Source of the DNA: Fulvimarina manganoxydans
GTDB lineage: Bacteria; Pseudomonadota; Alphaproteobacteria; Rhizobiales; Rhizobiaceae
Length of the DNA: 64,000 nucleotides
Direction: 5' to 3'
Assembly (NCBI RefSeq): GCF_900176465.1
Contig: NZ_FWXR01000001.1
Span: forward strand, 372,001 to 436,000
Below the pieces are notes generated by a model, which saw only the letters and a program-made list of their open reading frames with translations, did no database searches and had not been told where the DNA came from. The position numbers were made by a program, and so were the translations under genes. Of the stretch, positions 1 through 9,342 are shown in pieces (position 1 is the first letter of the stretch; every line of letters begins with the position of its first letter).

Positions 1-776
1 AGTTCCAGCCGGTAGCGCCCGTCTGCGAGGCGGATCGAGCGCGCCGGATAGACTTGGGCGTCATATTGCCGGGCGAGTTTTGGTAGAAGCGGATTGGTCT
101 TGCATTCGAGCCCGAAGAAGGTCGTCTTCACGCCGCCGCGCAGGAATTTCTGATCGGTCAGCATGCCGACCGAGCTGCCTTTCTTCAAAATGCCGGCGAG
201 GTTCCAGACCGCTCCCGCTTTGGACGGCACGAGATGACCTCCGGCCGTGCGCCGTGCCGACAAGACCCGCTCGGCCACATAGCGGTTGTTGGGCTGTCGG
301 AAAAGGGCAGTGAATTCGAGATCGAAGGCCGCCGCGCCAATGGGCAGAAGTTCGAAACAACCCAGATGCCCGGTGAAGAAGATGAACGGGCCTTTGCGCT
401 CCCTGAGTTCGATGAAGGTGTCGATCCCCGAGACCTCGATCCGCCCTTCGCCGGGCTTGTCCGGATCAAAGTCGAACAGGTGGTCGAGATAGACGAATTC
501 GGCGGCCATGCGCCCGATCTGACCCCAATTGTCGCGCGCGACACGGTCGATCCACTCGTCGCCCTTCTCGGGAAAGGCCCGCTTCAGATTGTGGAGGGCG
601 AGCTTGTGCCGCGATGACAGGGGACCCAGCAGCCTCGCCGAGCGATCAGCAAGGCGCAGCCCGGTGTCAGGCGGTAAAAGGCGCACGATCGCCAGCGCGC
701 CGAAGAGCAGCTTGGCGGTGACATAGTCGCCGGCGCGCTTTGCGCGCAGCAACGTCTTGGCGATACGAGGATTCAT
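1..776 (-). CDS. lpxXL: Lipid A acyltransferase LpxXL (HtrB/LpxL family), 3' end cut by window edge
   Basis: Inner-membrane acyltransferase of the LpxL/HtrB family. In this context it probably transfers the very-long-chain hydroxy fatty acid from AcpXL to lipid A. The first 258 codons are visible, starting at the ATG at 776, and the frame runs off the window without a stop. The HX4E catalytic motif is seen as FTGHLGCFE (His137, Glu142), followed by a conserved stretch around LTDQKFLRGG. It is the last visible gene of the acpXL cluster, 37 bases after the dehydrogenase gene, with a weak ribosome site. The family call is secure; the XL specificity is inferred from the cluster. Confidence 0.9.
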   Translation of the reverse strand, partial: MNPRIAKTLLRAKRAGDYVTAKLLFGALAIVRLLPPDTGLRLADRSARLLGPLSSRHKLALHNLKRAFPEKGDEWIDRVARDNWGQIGRMAAEFVYLDHLFDFDPDKPGEGRIEVSGIDTFIELRERKGPFIFFTGHLGCFELLPIGAAAFDLEFTALFRQPNNRYVAERVLSARRTAGGHLVPSKAGAVWNLAGILKKGSSVGMLTDQKFLRGGVKTTFFGLECKTNPLLPKLARQYDAQVYPARSIRLADGRYRLE

Positions 777-813
777 GGCGCTGTCTTTGGCAATCGGGGG
801 CGCGCGCTGGCGC

Positions 814-1848
814 TCACGCCTCGGCGATCTTCAGGACGATCTTGCCGAAGACCTGACGGCTTTCCATCCGCTCCAGAGCGACCGAGATGTCGTCCATGCC
901 GATCTCGGTGTCGATCACCGGCGAGACGATGCCGCGCGCCATCTTCTGCATGGCATTGGCCATATTCTCCATCCGGCAGCCGAAGGAGCCGAAGAATTTC
1001 AGCTGCTGCTGGAAGAGCATCATCAGATTGACCTCGGTCGACACACCGGATGTCGAGCCGCAGGTGACAAGCCGTCCGCCGCGTTTGAGGACGAGCATCG
1101 AGCCGGCGAAGGTGTCCTTGCCCACATGTTCGAAGACGACGTCGACGCCCTTCTTCTTGGTCAGTTTGCGAGTCACGCCCTCGAAGCGGTCGCTTCGGTA
1201 GTTGATGACGTGGTCTGCGCCGAGCGCCTTGGCGCGCTCGATCTTATCGTCCGAGCCAACGGTCGTGATCACGGTGCAGCCCATCTTCTTGGCGAGCTGG
1301 ATGGCGGCCGAGCCGATGCCGGAGCCGCCGGCATGGACGAGGATCGTCTCGCCGGGTTCGAGCTTGGCATTGTCGAACAGCATGTGCTCGACCGTGCCGA
1401 AGGTGACCGGGGCGAGCGCTGCGGCGACCGGCGAACAGCCGGGAGGCGCTGGCACGAGAAGCCGGGCAGGCAGGTTCACCTTCTCCTGGGCGAAGCCGTC
1501 GAGATGGAAGCCGTGGACGCCGGAGACATGCTCGCAGAGATTGTCGCGGCCTTCGCGGCAGGGCTTGCAGAGGCCGCAGGTGCGAGCCCCATAAATCGAG
1601 ACGAGTTGACCGGGAAGCACCGAAGAGACGCCGGGTCCGATCGCTTCGACGAAGCCGGAGGCCTCGGCGCCGACCACAAGCGGCATCTTGCGCTTGGCGA
1701 ATGCCATGCCGCGCCAGCCCCAGACGTCGATATGATTGAGCGCGACAGCCGCGATCCGCACCGTCACCTCGCCCGCCTCAGGGGCGTCCGGTTCCGGCAG
1801 ATCCACCTGTTTCAGCTCGCGGTCACCGACGAGTTGCAATGCGTGCAT
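814..1848 (-). CDS. adh2XL: Zinc-type medium-chain dehydrogenase/reductase of the XL cluster (Adh2XL)
   Basis: A 344-residue MDR-family oxidoreductase. A structural zinc loop is visible (CGLCKPC then C after seven residues), as is a Rossmann nucleotide motif, GGSGIGSAA. The usual first catalytic zinc ligand is replaced (LNHIDVW), so it resembles quinone-oxidoreductase or enoyl-reductase-like members more than a true alcohol dehydrogenase. The start at 1848 is chosen because CAGGAGACC lies about nine bases upstream. Position between fabF1XL and lpxXL matches the rhizobial gene order, suggesting a reductive step in very-long-chain acyl synthesis. That role is inference; the substrate cannot be read from sequence. 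Confidence 0.85.
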   Translation of the reverse strand: MHALQLVGDRELKQVDLPEPDAPEAGEVTVRIAAVALNHIDVWGWRGMAFAKRKMPLVVGAEASGFVEAIGPGVSSVLPGQLVSIYGARTCGLCKPCREGRDNLCEHVSGVHGFHLDGFAQEKVNLPARLLVPAPPGCSPVAAALAPVTFGTVEHMLFDNAKLEPGETILVHAGGSGIGSAAIQLAKKMGCTVITTVGSDDKIERAKALGADHVINYRSDRFEGVTRKLTKKKGVDVVFEHVGKDTFAGSMLVLKRGGRLVTCGSTSGVSTEVNLMMLFQQQLKFFGSFGCRMENMANAMQKMARGIVSPVIDTEIGMDDISVALERMESRQVFGKIVLKIAEA

Positions 1849-1885
1849 GAGGCCTTGGTCTCCTGTCTGTCTCGCTTGGTGCCTA

Positions 1886-3166
1886 TCAGGCCGCACGGCC
1901 AAAGACGAGGCAGGCATTCTGGCCGCCGAAGCCGAAGGAATTCGACAGGACCGCCGAAATCTCCGCCTTGCGGGCCGTGTTGGGCACGGTGTCGAGTTCG
2001 ATCGCCGGATCGGGATTGTCGTAATTGATGGTCGGCGGCAGCAGGCTTTCGCGCAAGGTGAGGATCGAGAACACTGCCTCGATCGCGCCGGCGGCCGTCA
2101 GCGTATGGCCGATCATCGACTTGTTGGAGGAGATCGGCGTCGTGGTCAGAGCATCGCCGAAGACGGCGCGCAGGCCCGTCGCTTCCATCCGGTCGTTTTC
2201 AGGCGTCGAGGTGCCATGGGCGTTGATGTAGTCGATGCCCTCCGGCGTCAGCCCCGCATCTTCGATGCCGGCCTTGATGGCTCCGATGATGGGCGAGCCG
2301 TCGGGCTTGGACCGCGTACGATGGAAATCATCCGCCCGCTCGCCGCAGCCGAGAATAAGGCCGTGGACCTTGGCGCCGCGCGCACGGGCCGAGGCAAGGG
2401 ATTCGAGCACCAGCGCGCCCGCGCCTTCCGCCATGACGAAACCATCGCGGTCCTTGGAAAAGGGTTTGGAGGCCTTTTCCGGCACCGCATTGTTGGTCGA
2501 AAGCGCCGAGAGCAGCGAGAATCGGATGAGCGATTCCTGGCTGATCGAGCCGTCGGTGCCGATGGCGACCGCCCGCTCGGTCTCGCCGCGGCGGATCGCC
2601 TCGACGCCGAGCTGGATGGCACTCGCGCCGGACGCGCAAGCCGTCGACAGGGTGATCGGCAGGCCGCGCGTGCCGAGCCGATCGGCAAGAAGCTCCGAGA
2701 TTCGGCTGCATTGGGTGGAATGATAGATGGAAGCGTCCGGATGCTGGCGCGCGATTTCCAAGAGCCGATCGTAGCCGGCTTCCTCCCGCTCGGCCGCGCT
2801 CAGCCGATCGAGCGCGAGACGAAAGCGCCACTCCATCTCAACGGGCGGAGCCGCGAGAAAGAGGGGGCCGGCGAAATCGTCGTCCGGCAGACCCGCCATC
2901 CCGATCGCTTCCGACCCGGCAGCCTCGGCCATCCGGTAGGAAAGGTCGACCGAACTCATCGGCTCGTCGCCCATGAAATCGACCGAGCCGGAAATTGTCG
3001 TCCTGAGTCCCTCAGTCTCGAAGCGTTCGATCCGATGAATACCTGAAACTCCGCCGGTCAGCTTTTCCCAATTCGCCTCGACGCCTTTGCCGAGGGAGGA
3101 GACGACGCCAAGGCCGGTGACCGCGATGATCGGGCGGCCGAGATGGTCGAAATCGCTGGCGCTCAT
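1886..3166 (-). CDS. fabF1XL: Beta-ketoacyl-ACP synthase, catalytic partner (FabF1XL)
   Basis: A 426-residue condensing enzyme of the FabF/KAS II fold. The full catalytic triad is visible: Cys177 in LSTACASG, His317 in NAHGTST and His354 in SMIGHT. It should elongate acyl chains on AcpXL. A longer frame opens at 3298 but runs into the end of fabF2XL; the ATG at 3166 has AGGA a suitable distance upstream and gives the normal family length. It lies 88 bases after fabF2XL in the same direction and is probably cotranscribed with acpXL and adh2XL. Confidence 0.92.
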   Translation of the reverse strand: MSASDFDHLGRPIIAVTGLGVVSSLGKGVEANWEKLTGGVSGIHRIERFETEGLRTTISGSVDFMGDEPMSSVDLSYRMAEAAGSEAIGMAGLPDDDFAGPLFLAAPPVEMEWRFRLALDRLSAAEREEAGYDRLLEIARQHPDASIYHSTQCSRISELLADRLGTRGLPITLSTACASGASAIQLGVEAIRRGETERAVAIGTDGSISQESLIRFSLLSALSTNNAVPEKASKPFSKDRDGFVMAEGAGALVLESLASARARGAKVHGLILGCGERADDFHRTRSKPDGSPIIGAIKAGIEDAGLTPEGIDYINAHGTSTPENDRMEATGLRAVFGDALTTTPISSNKSMIGHTLTAAGAIEAVFSILTLRESLLPPTINYDNPDPAIELDTVPNTARKAEISAVLSNSFGFGGQNACLVFGRAA

Positions 3167-3254
3167 ACTATTCGTCCTGATGTCTTCGGGGCTGCCCGAG
3201 GATTCAACGGGCGCCGCGCGAATAATGTCCGTTTCCCGAAAGATTCGGGCGGTC

Positions 3255-4454
3255 TTAGTCGCCGTCCGCGGCTTCGAGATGGCAGGCCCCTTCGGCATGA
3301 AGATGGCCGATCGAGGTCACGACCGCGCGTTTCGGGGCGCCGGCTGGCGCGCGCTCATGCTCGGGGTCCGTCACCGAGAAGCGGGCACCCTCATGGATGG
3401 CGGCCGCGGCCAATGCGACGCCCATCGGCATTTGAGCCTCGAAGCCATGGCCAGTCAATGTGCCATAGGCGATGCGTGCGGCGTTCGGATAGGCTTCGTT
3501 GAGCGCGTCGATCTCGGCGCCATCAATGCTTGCGAGCCCGCTCGCGCCGGACAAAACCAGCGTGTCATCCGCATTCTCGATCTTCGGCAAAAGGCGTGAG
3601 AGCCGTGTCTTCATCCCGTCTCCCTCGCGCCGTCCGCGATCGCCTTCGACCTGCGTCAGCTTAGCATAGGCGCGGGCGCCCCGCGCCTCGGCATGTTCGC
3701 GCGATTCCAGCACGAGAAAGGCGCCGACGCTGCCGACCGCGATCCCGTCCTGGCCTGCCTGGCGGGCAAAGACGGGCTTCCATTCGCCCTTCAGCATCAG
3801 TTCTGCGAGATCGAAATTGAGGATCAGATCCTTGCGCTCGGCCGAAAAGGCGCTGCCGACCAAGGCGATCTCGCTCTGACCGCTGGCGATCCGGGCTCGC
3901 ACCGACTGAAGCGCGGAGATGCCGGCCGCTTCCTCGCCCATGAAGGTGCGCGAGGAGCCAGTCACTTTGTGGACGATGGAGATGTTGCCGGCCAGAAGAT
4001 TGGAAAGCTGGGCGAGGAACAGCGTCGGGCGCAGCTCCGTCGAGAGCGTCTCGTTGATGACGCGCTCCACATCGTCGGTCTTGCGTGCGCGCTCCATCAC
4101 CATGGCGTCGACGCTCATGTCGCGCTCGCCGCCGCCCGCCGCGACCACCATGTCGATGGTCGAGCGCGCGCCCTCGTCAGCCGGCACGCCGGCGTCTTCA
4201 AGCGCAAGGCCCGCCGCATAGGTGCCAAGCCGCTGCCATGTCTCCATCTGGCGCTGATCGCCGCGCTTGGGGATCTGCTTCGACCAGTCGATCTGAGGCA
4301 GAGGATGGACCGAATAGGGGGCGTAGGCTTCACGCTCGAGCGAAGGCTGAGGAGCGTCAGCCGTGAACCGTTCGAGATGGGCGGCGACGCCTTCTCCCAG
4401 AGAGGAGACGAGGCCGATGCCGGTGACGAGAACGTCGCGTTGGGGTCTAGGCAT
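3255..4454 (-). CDS. fabF2XL: Beta-ketoacyl synthase homologue without catalytic Cys (FabF2XL)
   Basis: A 399-residue protein with the ketosynthase fold (VTGIGLVSSLGEG at the N-terminus, matching FabF1XL). The nucleophile region reads KVTGSSRTFMGEE (about 163-175) with no cysteine, and the NAHGTST histidine region is replaced by SGASGLAS. Only the second histidine (TLTGHGFE) remains. The only cysteine in the protein lies close to the C-terminus. This pattern resembles the chain-length-factor or KS-beta subunit of type II polyketide synthases, so it may act as a non-catalytic partner of FabF1XL. The synteny with rhizobial fabF2XL is known; the partner role is inference. Confidence 0.88.
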   Translation of the reverse strand: MPRPQRDVLVTGIGLVSSLGEGVAAHLERFTADAPQPSLEREAYAPYSVHPLPQIDWSKQIPKRGDQRQMETWQRLGTYAAGLALEDAGVPADEGARSTIDMVVAAGGGERDMSVDAMVMERARKTDDVERVINETLSTELRPTLFLAQLSNLLAGNISIVHKVTGSSRTFMGEEAAGISALQSVRARIASGQSEIALVGSAFSAERKDLILNFDLAELMLKGEWKPVFARQAGQDGIAVGSVGAFLVLESREHAEARGARAYAKLTQVEGDRGRREGDGMKTRLSRLLPKIENADDTLVLSGASGLASIDGAEIDALNEAYPNAARIAYGTLTGHGFEAQMPMGVALAAAAIHEGARFSVTDPEHERAPAGAPKRAVVTSIGHLHAEGACHLEAADGD

Positions 4455-4631
4455 GCGGATGGCCGGCTTCGTGTATGGCCCGACCGGAACGGGCGAACGC
4501 CCGCCTCATCCGGTTTCTGGGCTCGAGAGATAAAGTGGTGCGGAACCGGTCGATGTCCCGCCCCTCGGGATGGATGGCGCCTCGTCAAAACGGTCCGGCG
4601 TTGCCCGGACCCGGCGCAAGCGATCGCTGGT

Positions 4632-4913
4632 TCAGGCTGTTTTGGCGGCCCTGAGTTCGTCGATTTTGGCGCAGAGATTTTTCAGAACGAAATATTCCTC
4701 GGTCGCCGCCTCGCCCTCATTGACCTCCTGGGTCCATTTCTCGAGCGGGATCTTGATGCCGAATTCCTTGTCGATCGCAAAGACGATGTCGAGGAAGTCG
4801 AGGGAGTCGATGCCGAGATCGTCGATGACGTGGCTTTCGGGCGTGATGGTGTCGCGTTCGATCTCGCTCGTCTCGGCGATGATGTCGGCGACCTTGTCGA
4901 ATGTGGAAGACAC
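4632..4913 (-). CDS. acpXL: Acyl carrier protein AcpXL for very-long-chain fatty acids
   Basis: A 93-residue acyl carrier protein. The phosphopantetheine serine is Ser37 in [10 protein letters not shown]. The sequence ([15 protein letters not shown], then [14 protein letters not shown]) is typical of rhizobial AcpXL, which carries the 27-hydroxyoctacosanoate destined for lipid A. The start is a GTG at 4913. An open frame extends upstream to 5069 but adds a basic segment unlike the family. It heads the cluster. The next gene is fabF2XL, 177 bases away, and the dehydratase gene fabZXL that usually sits between them is absent. Confidence 0.95.
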   Translation of the reverse strand: MSSTFDKVADIIAETSEIERDTITPESHVIDDLGIDSLDFLDIVFAIDKEFGIKIPLEKWTQEVNEGEAATEEYFVLKNLCAKIDELRAAKTA

Positions 4914-5339
4914 TTGTGTTCTCGTTCTCGGATCTTGATCGAAAATTCGGATTTCCGCGCAGCTATAGGGAATCGAATGCCGAAAGCAAAGCGATCCCGT
5001 CGATCTGGCGTCGCTGGACGGCTGTGCAAACGTCTCTGCCGCCTCGGTCTGTAGCACATGCGCAACCAAATCGGCCCGTCGCGTCCCGCCCTGGGAGGCG
5101 GTCGATCGAACAGCCCGTCTTTGCCCGGCCGGTGTCTCGTTCTTCTTGATCCTTCATCAAGGCCTTCGGACCTGCGGATGCAATAGCAGAGGCGTTGCTC
5201 TTTGCGCTCGAAGGCTTGTCGGAGAAGGAAAGAGACAATCGAGATGATTGGGAATGCAACATATTTCTATCGAACGACGTTTGCTCTTCCATCAGACTTC
5301 GGTGACTGGGCGATGGATGGAAGGAGCGGTGCGACCTCT

Positions 5340-5831
5340 ATGACGGCGACATCGAAAACGAGCGAGACAATCGTCCTGACCAATCGGATTACCCGGATTG
5401 CGACACGATTCAGCCGGGTCACGGCGCAGATCTTCCGAGACGATTATGGCCTGACCATGCCGGAATTCTGTGTACTTTCGATACTTGGCTCGAGTGACGA
5501 CGCCATCTTCACCACGTCGTCCGCCATCGTCGACTCGACGGCCATGGACAAGACGAAGGTGAGCCGCGCCGTTTCGTCGCTCGATCAGCGTGGCTGGGTC
5601 AGCCGCGCGCGCGGAACGGATGATCGCCGCTTCGAACATCTCACTTTGACTGATGCGGGACGCAAGGCGTTTCACAATCTGATGCCGAAGGTGCGGCAGG
5701 CCGAGCTTTCCTTGCTTGCATCCATCGACAAATCGGACCTTGCGGCGATCAATGCCGCGCTCCTCGCACTCGAACGCGCTTGCGGCTATGAGGCGGCCTT
5801 GCCCGACGCCGCAACGTCACCTCGGCAGTAA
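5340..5831 (+). CDS. MarR-family transcriptional regulator
   Basis: A winged-helix regulator of about 163 residues. The HTH region reads SAIVDSTAMDKTKVSRAVSS, followed by a wing DQRGWVSRARGTDDRRFEHL and then LTDAGRKAF, all typical of MarR. The ATG at 5340 has AAGGAG upstream and fits the family N-terminus. In-frame ATGs at 5244 and 5202 would add up to 46 residues with no family resemblance, though 5244 also has a purine-rich leader. It is divergent from acpXL. The ligand and targets are unknown. Confidence 0.85.
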   Translation: MTATSKTSETIVLTNRITRIATRFSRVTAQIFRDDYGLTMPEFCVLSILGSSDDAIFTTSSAIVDSTAMDKTKVSRAVSSLDQRGWVSRARGTDDRRFEHLTLTDAGRKAFHNLMPKVRQAELSLLASIDKSDLAAINAALLALERACGYEAALPDAATSPRQ

Positions 5832-5923
5832 ACGGCCCCAATCCTCGCGTCGTCGAATCGCGGAGTTGGACTGTCGACGCAAAAGCGACCTACCTTGGCG
5901 CATCCTCAAGAAAACCAACTGGA

Positions 5924-7867
5924 TCAGCGAGCTGCCACCAGGGGGGCGTCGAAGCGTTCGTTGATGAGCGTGTCGATCCGGTCGCGCTCCACGATGAAGG
6001 CGGCCAGATCATCGCCCTTCAGGACCTGGTCGGCGCCGACCTTGATCCGCATCGGGTCCAGCTTCTTGCTGTTGACGTGAACCTCGTAGTGAAGGTGGTT
6101 GCCTGTCGACAGGCCCGTCGATCCCACATAACCGATGACTTGACCTTGGCGCACACGCGAGCCGACTTTCAGGCCCTTGGCGATGGCCGACTGGTGGGAA
6201 TAGGTCGTCTCATAGCCGTTCGCGTGCTTGATTTCGGTGTGCCGCCCGTAGCCGCTCGACCAGCCGGTCTCGGTAATGACGCCATCTGCCGCCGCTAGGA
6301 TGGGCGTGCCTCGCGGCGCGGCCCAATCGACACCCCAATGGGGGCGTACATAGCCGAGCACCGGGTGTTTGCGGCCCGTTGAGAAGCCCGACGAAAAGCG
6401 GCCCTGGGTGACGGGTTTTCGAAGAAGGAATTGCCGGGCACTGCGGCCTTCGGGATCGAAATAGGTCGCGCGATCGGAATCCTTGGGCTTGAAGCGGTAG
6501 AATTTGCGAACCGTGTCGCCAAGGGTGACCGAAACGAACAGGATGTCCGAATTGGAACCGGAGGCATCGTCTTCGTCGTCCATCGAATAGAACACGGACA
6601 GACGGTCGGTCGGCAGAAGTTTGGCCTGAAGATCGATCTCGCTAGCCAACATGCGGGCAATTTCCCCGCACATGTCGAGATCGAAGCCATAGGCGAGGGC
6701 GGCTTGATAGATGCCGTCATAAACGCTTGGCATATCGGCCCTGAGCGGCGCCTCTGCCTCGCGCTCGTCGAAAATGGCGGAGATCGAATCGCCCATCTCC
6801 GGCGCTGAGGCTTGTTCGTAAGGCCCGTCCCGTGTGGCGGCAACCGTCGCGATATGTGTCTTGCCGCGATAGGCCGACAGGCGCACGACGGTTCGCTCTT
6901 CGCCGACGGTCTCGATGCCGACCCGGAGCGCGTCCTCCGCCTTCAAGCCTTCGCCGCCGAGGAGCTCGCTGAGCGTCTTGACCGCGTCGCTTACCTCTAT
7001 GCCCTGTTCCGAGATCGGCTCCATCGCGTCGGCAACGCTCATAGCACGACGCAGGGGCACGACCTCTTCGTAAAAGCGCGGATGACGTTCGACACGCTCA
7101 GGGGGAGAGAAGGAGACGTTTTCCTCGATGATGCGGAAGGCCGAACCCGGCTCATATTCCTGGGGCTCAGGCGAGAGGCCGAAGCGGAAGGGGTCGACCG
7201 TGTTGAGCGAGGCGACCTGGACGGGCTCATAGGCCAGGGTCGGCATCACTTGGCGAACGAGGCGTTCCGAATCGGCTGCGCTTGGCGGGGCGCCCTTCTC
7301 ATAGCTCGCCTCGTCGAAGGCGAAGTCCGACATTTTGAGCTTGATATCCGTCTCGACGCGCGAGCCGTAGATCTGGGAGGCGACGATGGCCGGAGCCTTG
7401 TCGTCGCTCGGCGAAGCCTCGTCCTGGGTATCGCCGGAGAGGATCGTCAGAGGATCGAAGGACGGATACTCCTTGGCGACCGGATGGCGGGCTGCCAGCA
7501 GCATGTTCACGAAGCCAAAAGGCCGGGTCGATATGATGTCCTGATCGCCCTCGCGAACGATGGTCGACAATTCCACCACCTGACGGGATCGCGCGAGGGG
7601 AAGCGCCGTGGCGACGACGCGCCCGCCCTTTTCGAGCCGCTCGTGGATATTATGGGCTAGGGAGGCGATCGGCGCGGACGGCATGACGGCGCCGCGATGC
7701 CCTTCGAGGGCTGCAGACAAAGCGATGCCCATCAGCGCGGTCGAAGTCACCCCTGTGAGGAGCGTCCCCGCTAGCCAGCGAAGCGATACCTGCCTTCGAT
7801 CGGGCTTGCGCCGGCGGTCCGCCAAAAGCGGCGGCTCGTCTCCGAAAGCCAGATTCGTATAGACCAA
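5924..7867 (-). CDS. M23-family peptidoglycan metallopeptidase, membrane-anchored
   Basis: A 647-residue protein with one N-terminal membrane segment (about residues 29-53), a long periplasmic region and a C-terminal LytM/M23 domain (about 525-615). Zinc-site motifs are HWGVDWAAP and HLHYEVHVN, and GYVGSTGLSTGNH is also typical of active members. It probably cleaves peptide cross-links in murein, or activates another hydrolase, during growth or division. The middle region (about 100-450) is acidic and lacks a domain I recognise. It converges with the upstream marR gene and is monocistronic as far as can be seen. Confidence 0.9.
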   Translation of the reverse strand: MVYTNLAFGDEPPLLADRRRKPDRRQVSLRWLAGTLLTGVTSTALMGIALSAALEGHRGAVMPSAPIASLAHNIHERLEKGGRVVATALPLARSRQVVELSTIVREGDQDIISTRPFGFVNMLLAARHPVAKEYPSFDPLTILSGDTQDEASPSDDKAPAIVASQIYGSRVETDIKLKMSDFAFDEASYEKGAPPSAADSERLVRQVMPTLAYEPVQVASLNTVDPFRFGLSPEPQEYEPGSAFRIIEENVSFSPPERVERHPRFYEEVVPLRRAMSVADAMEPISEQGIEVSDAVKTLSELLGGEGLKAEDALRVGIETVGEERTVVRLSAYRGKTHIATVAATRDGPYEQASAPEMGDSISAIFDEREAEAPLRADMPSVYDGIYQAALAYGFDLDMCGEIARMLASEIDLQAKLLPTDRLSVFYSMDDEDDASGSNSDILFVSVTLGDTVRKFYRFKPKDSDRATYFDPEGRSARQFLLRKPVTQGRFSSGFSTGRKHPVLGYVRPHWGVDWAAPRGTPILAAADGVITETGWSSGYGRHTEIKHANGYETTYSHQSAIAKGLKVGSRVRQGQVIGYVGSTGLSTGNHLHYEVHVNSKKLDPMRIKVGADQVLKGDDLAAFIVERDRIDTLINERFDAPLVAAR

Positions 7868-8141
7868 GATCGAAGTCCCCTTCTTCCCCGCTCACGCCCT
7901 TGTGCGAGAAAAAGGGCGAAAGCAAGAAATCCGCGGTGATGGCGCGGGCGAAAAGCCGAAACCCAAGGTTTCGGCGATTCGCCGCGTCGGAACGAGATAC
8001 GTGCTCGTCGGGCGATCACACCATATCACGCAATGTCATGAACCTTTACCGCCAAAACGGCGAAAGCGCACGCGGCAATTGGAGGCCGGCGCCTTCGAGC
8101 GAGACAAGTTTCCTGGTGTGGAGAACAGGCCTGCTGAATTG

Positions 8142-9074
8142 TCAGTCGAAGAGGCTCGAAACCGATTCTTCCGAGGCCGTTCGCTGGATGGCCTCGCCGA
8201 GGAGATTGGCCGTCGTGACGATGCGGATATTGGGCGTGTCGCGGATGGCCTTGGTAGCCATGATCGAATCGGTGACGACTAGTTCCTTGAGGCTGGAGGC
8301 CGCGATCCGGCTCGCCGCGCCGCCGGAGAGCACGCCATGGGTGATATAGGCTGAAACGCTGCTCGCCCCCGCCTTCATCAGAGCATCGGCCGCGTTGCAG
8401 AGCGTGCCGCCCGAATCGATGATGTCGTCGATCAGGATGCAGTTGCGATCGGTCACGTCGCCGATGATGTTCATCACCTCGGACTCGCCCGGCCGGTCGC
8501 GGCGCTTGTCGACGATGGCGAGCGGAGCATCGAGGCGCTTGGCGAGCGCGCGGGCACGAACCACGCCGCCGACATCGGGCGAAACGACCATCAGATTGGA
8601 CAGGTCCCGGTGCTCCTTGATGTCACGCGCGAGAAGCGGCACGGCAAAGAGATTGTCAGTCGGAATGTCGAAGAAGCCCTGGATCTGTCCGGCATGAAGA
8701 TCGAGCGTCATCACACGATTGGCGCCGGCCTCGGTGATCAGATTGGCGACGAGCTTGGCCGAGATCGGCGTGCGTCCGCCTGCCTTCCGATCCTGCCGGG
8801 CATAGCCGAAATAGGGAAGGACGGCCGTGATGCGGCGAGCCGAGGCCCGGCGGAGCGCATCGATGATGATGAGCAACTCCATCAGGTGGTCATTCGCCGG
8901 ATAGGAGGTCGACTGGATGACGAAAACATCCTCGCCGCGAACATTCTCCTGGATCTCGACGAAGATCTCCTGATCGGCGAAGCGGCGCACCATGGCCTGA
9001 CCGATCGGCAGTTCGAGATAGCGGCCGATGGACTCGGCAAGAACGCGATTGGAGTTGCCGCTGAATAGTTTCAT
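8142..9074 (-). CDS. prs: Ribose-phosphate pyrophosphokinase
   Basis: Cytosolic PRPP synthetase. It converts ribose 5-phosphate and ATP to PRPP for nucleotide, histidine and tryptophan synthesis. The protein has 310 residues, close to the E. coli enzyme. Visible motifs are the flexible loop [17 protein letters not shown], the signature [18 protein letters not shown], and the PRPP loop [15 protein letters not shown]. The ATG at 9074 (MKLFSGNSN) is preferred over an in-frame GTG at 9086 because it matches the family N-terminus and has AGGTGA upstream. Confidence 0.96.
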   Translation of the reverse strand: MKLFSGNSNRVLAESIGRYLELPIGQAMVRRFADQEIFVEIQENVRGEDVFVIQSTSYPANDHLMELLIIIDALRRASARRITAVLPYFGYARQDRKAGGRTPISAKLVANLITEAGANRVMTLDLHAGQIQGFFDIPTDNLFAVPLLARDIKEHRDLSNLMVVSPDVGGVVRARALAKRLDAPLAIVDKRRDRPGESEVMNIIGDVTDRNCILIDDIIDSGGTLCNAADALMKAGASSVSAYITHGVLSGGAASRIAASSLKELVVTDSIMATKAIRDTPNIRIVTTANLLGEAIQRTASEESVSSLFD

Positions 9075-9236
9075 CGCGTCCGTCACCTGGTTCGACTGGT
9101 GGTGCCCACCGCTTTCAGCGGGCTGACGCGTCCGGCATCGACGCCGAGCGCTTTCGTGGGGCTCATAGCAATCTGCCGGGAAACTTCAAGCCGCTGCAGT
9201 GCACACACTTAACGACAATTCCCAGTCCGTCGCATA

Positions 9237-9261
9237 CGACATGCCTGTCTCAGGCAGGTCG
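9237..9261. terminator. Hairpin between the lipoprotein gene and prs
   Basis: Arms CGACATGCCTG and CAGGCAGGTCG pair in 10 of 11 positions around a TCT loop. It lies 81 bases past the lipoprotein stop codon and ahead of prs, both on the minus strand. There is no following T-run, so it may be an RNA-stabilising or rho-type end rather than a strong intrinsic terminator. Confidence 0.4.
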
Positions 9262-9342
9262 GTCGAAGCGAGTTCATGCCGTAAACCAGCGGGTTGGAGG
9301 CAGGTTCTCATCTTAATTCGCAAGTTTAGCGACAGACCAAGG

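Noticed and set aside
757-2028. Long plus-strand open frame (423 codons) opposite adh2XL
   Set aside because: It mirrors a dehydrogenase gene with clear motifs on the minus strand; its composition (Arg, Asp, His-rich) is that of an antisense shadow.
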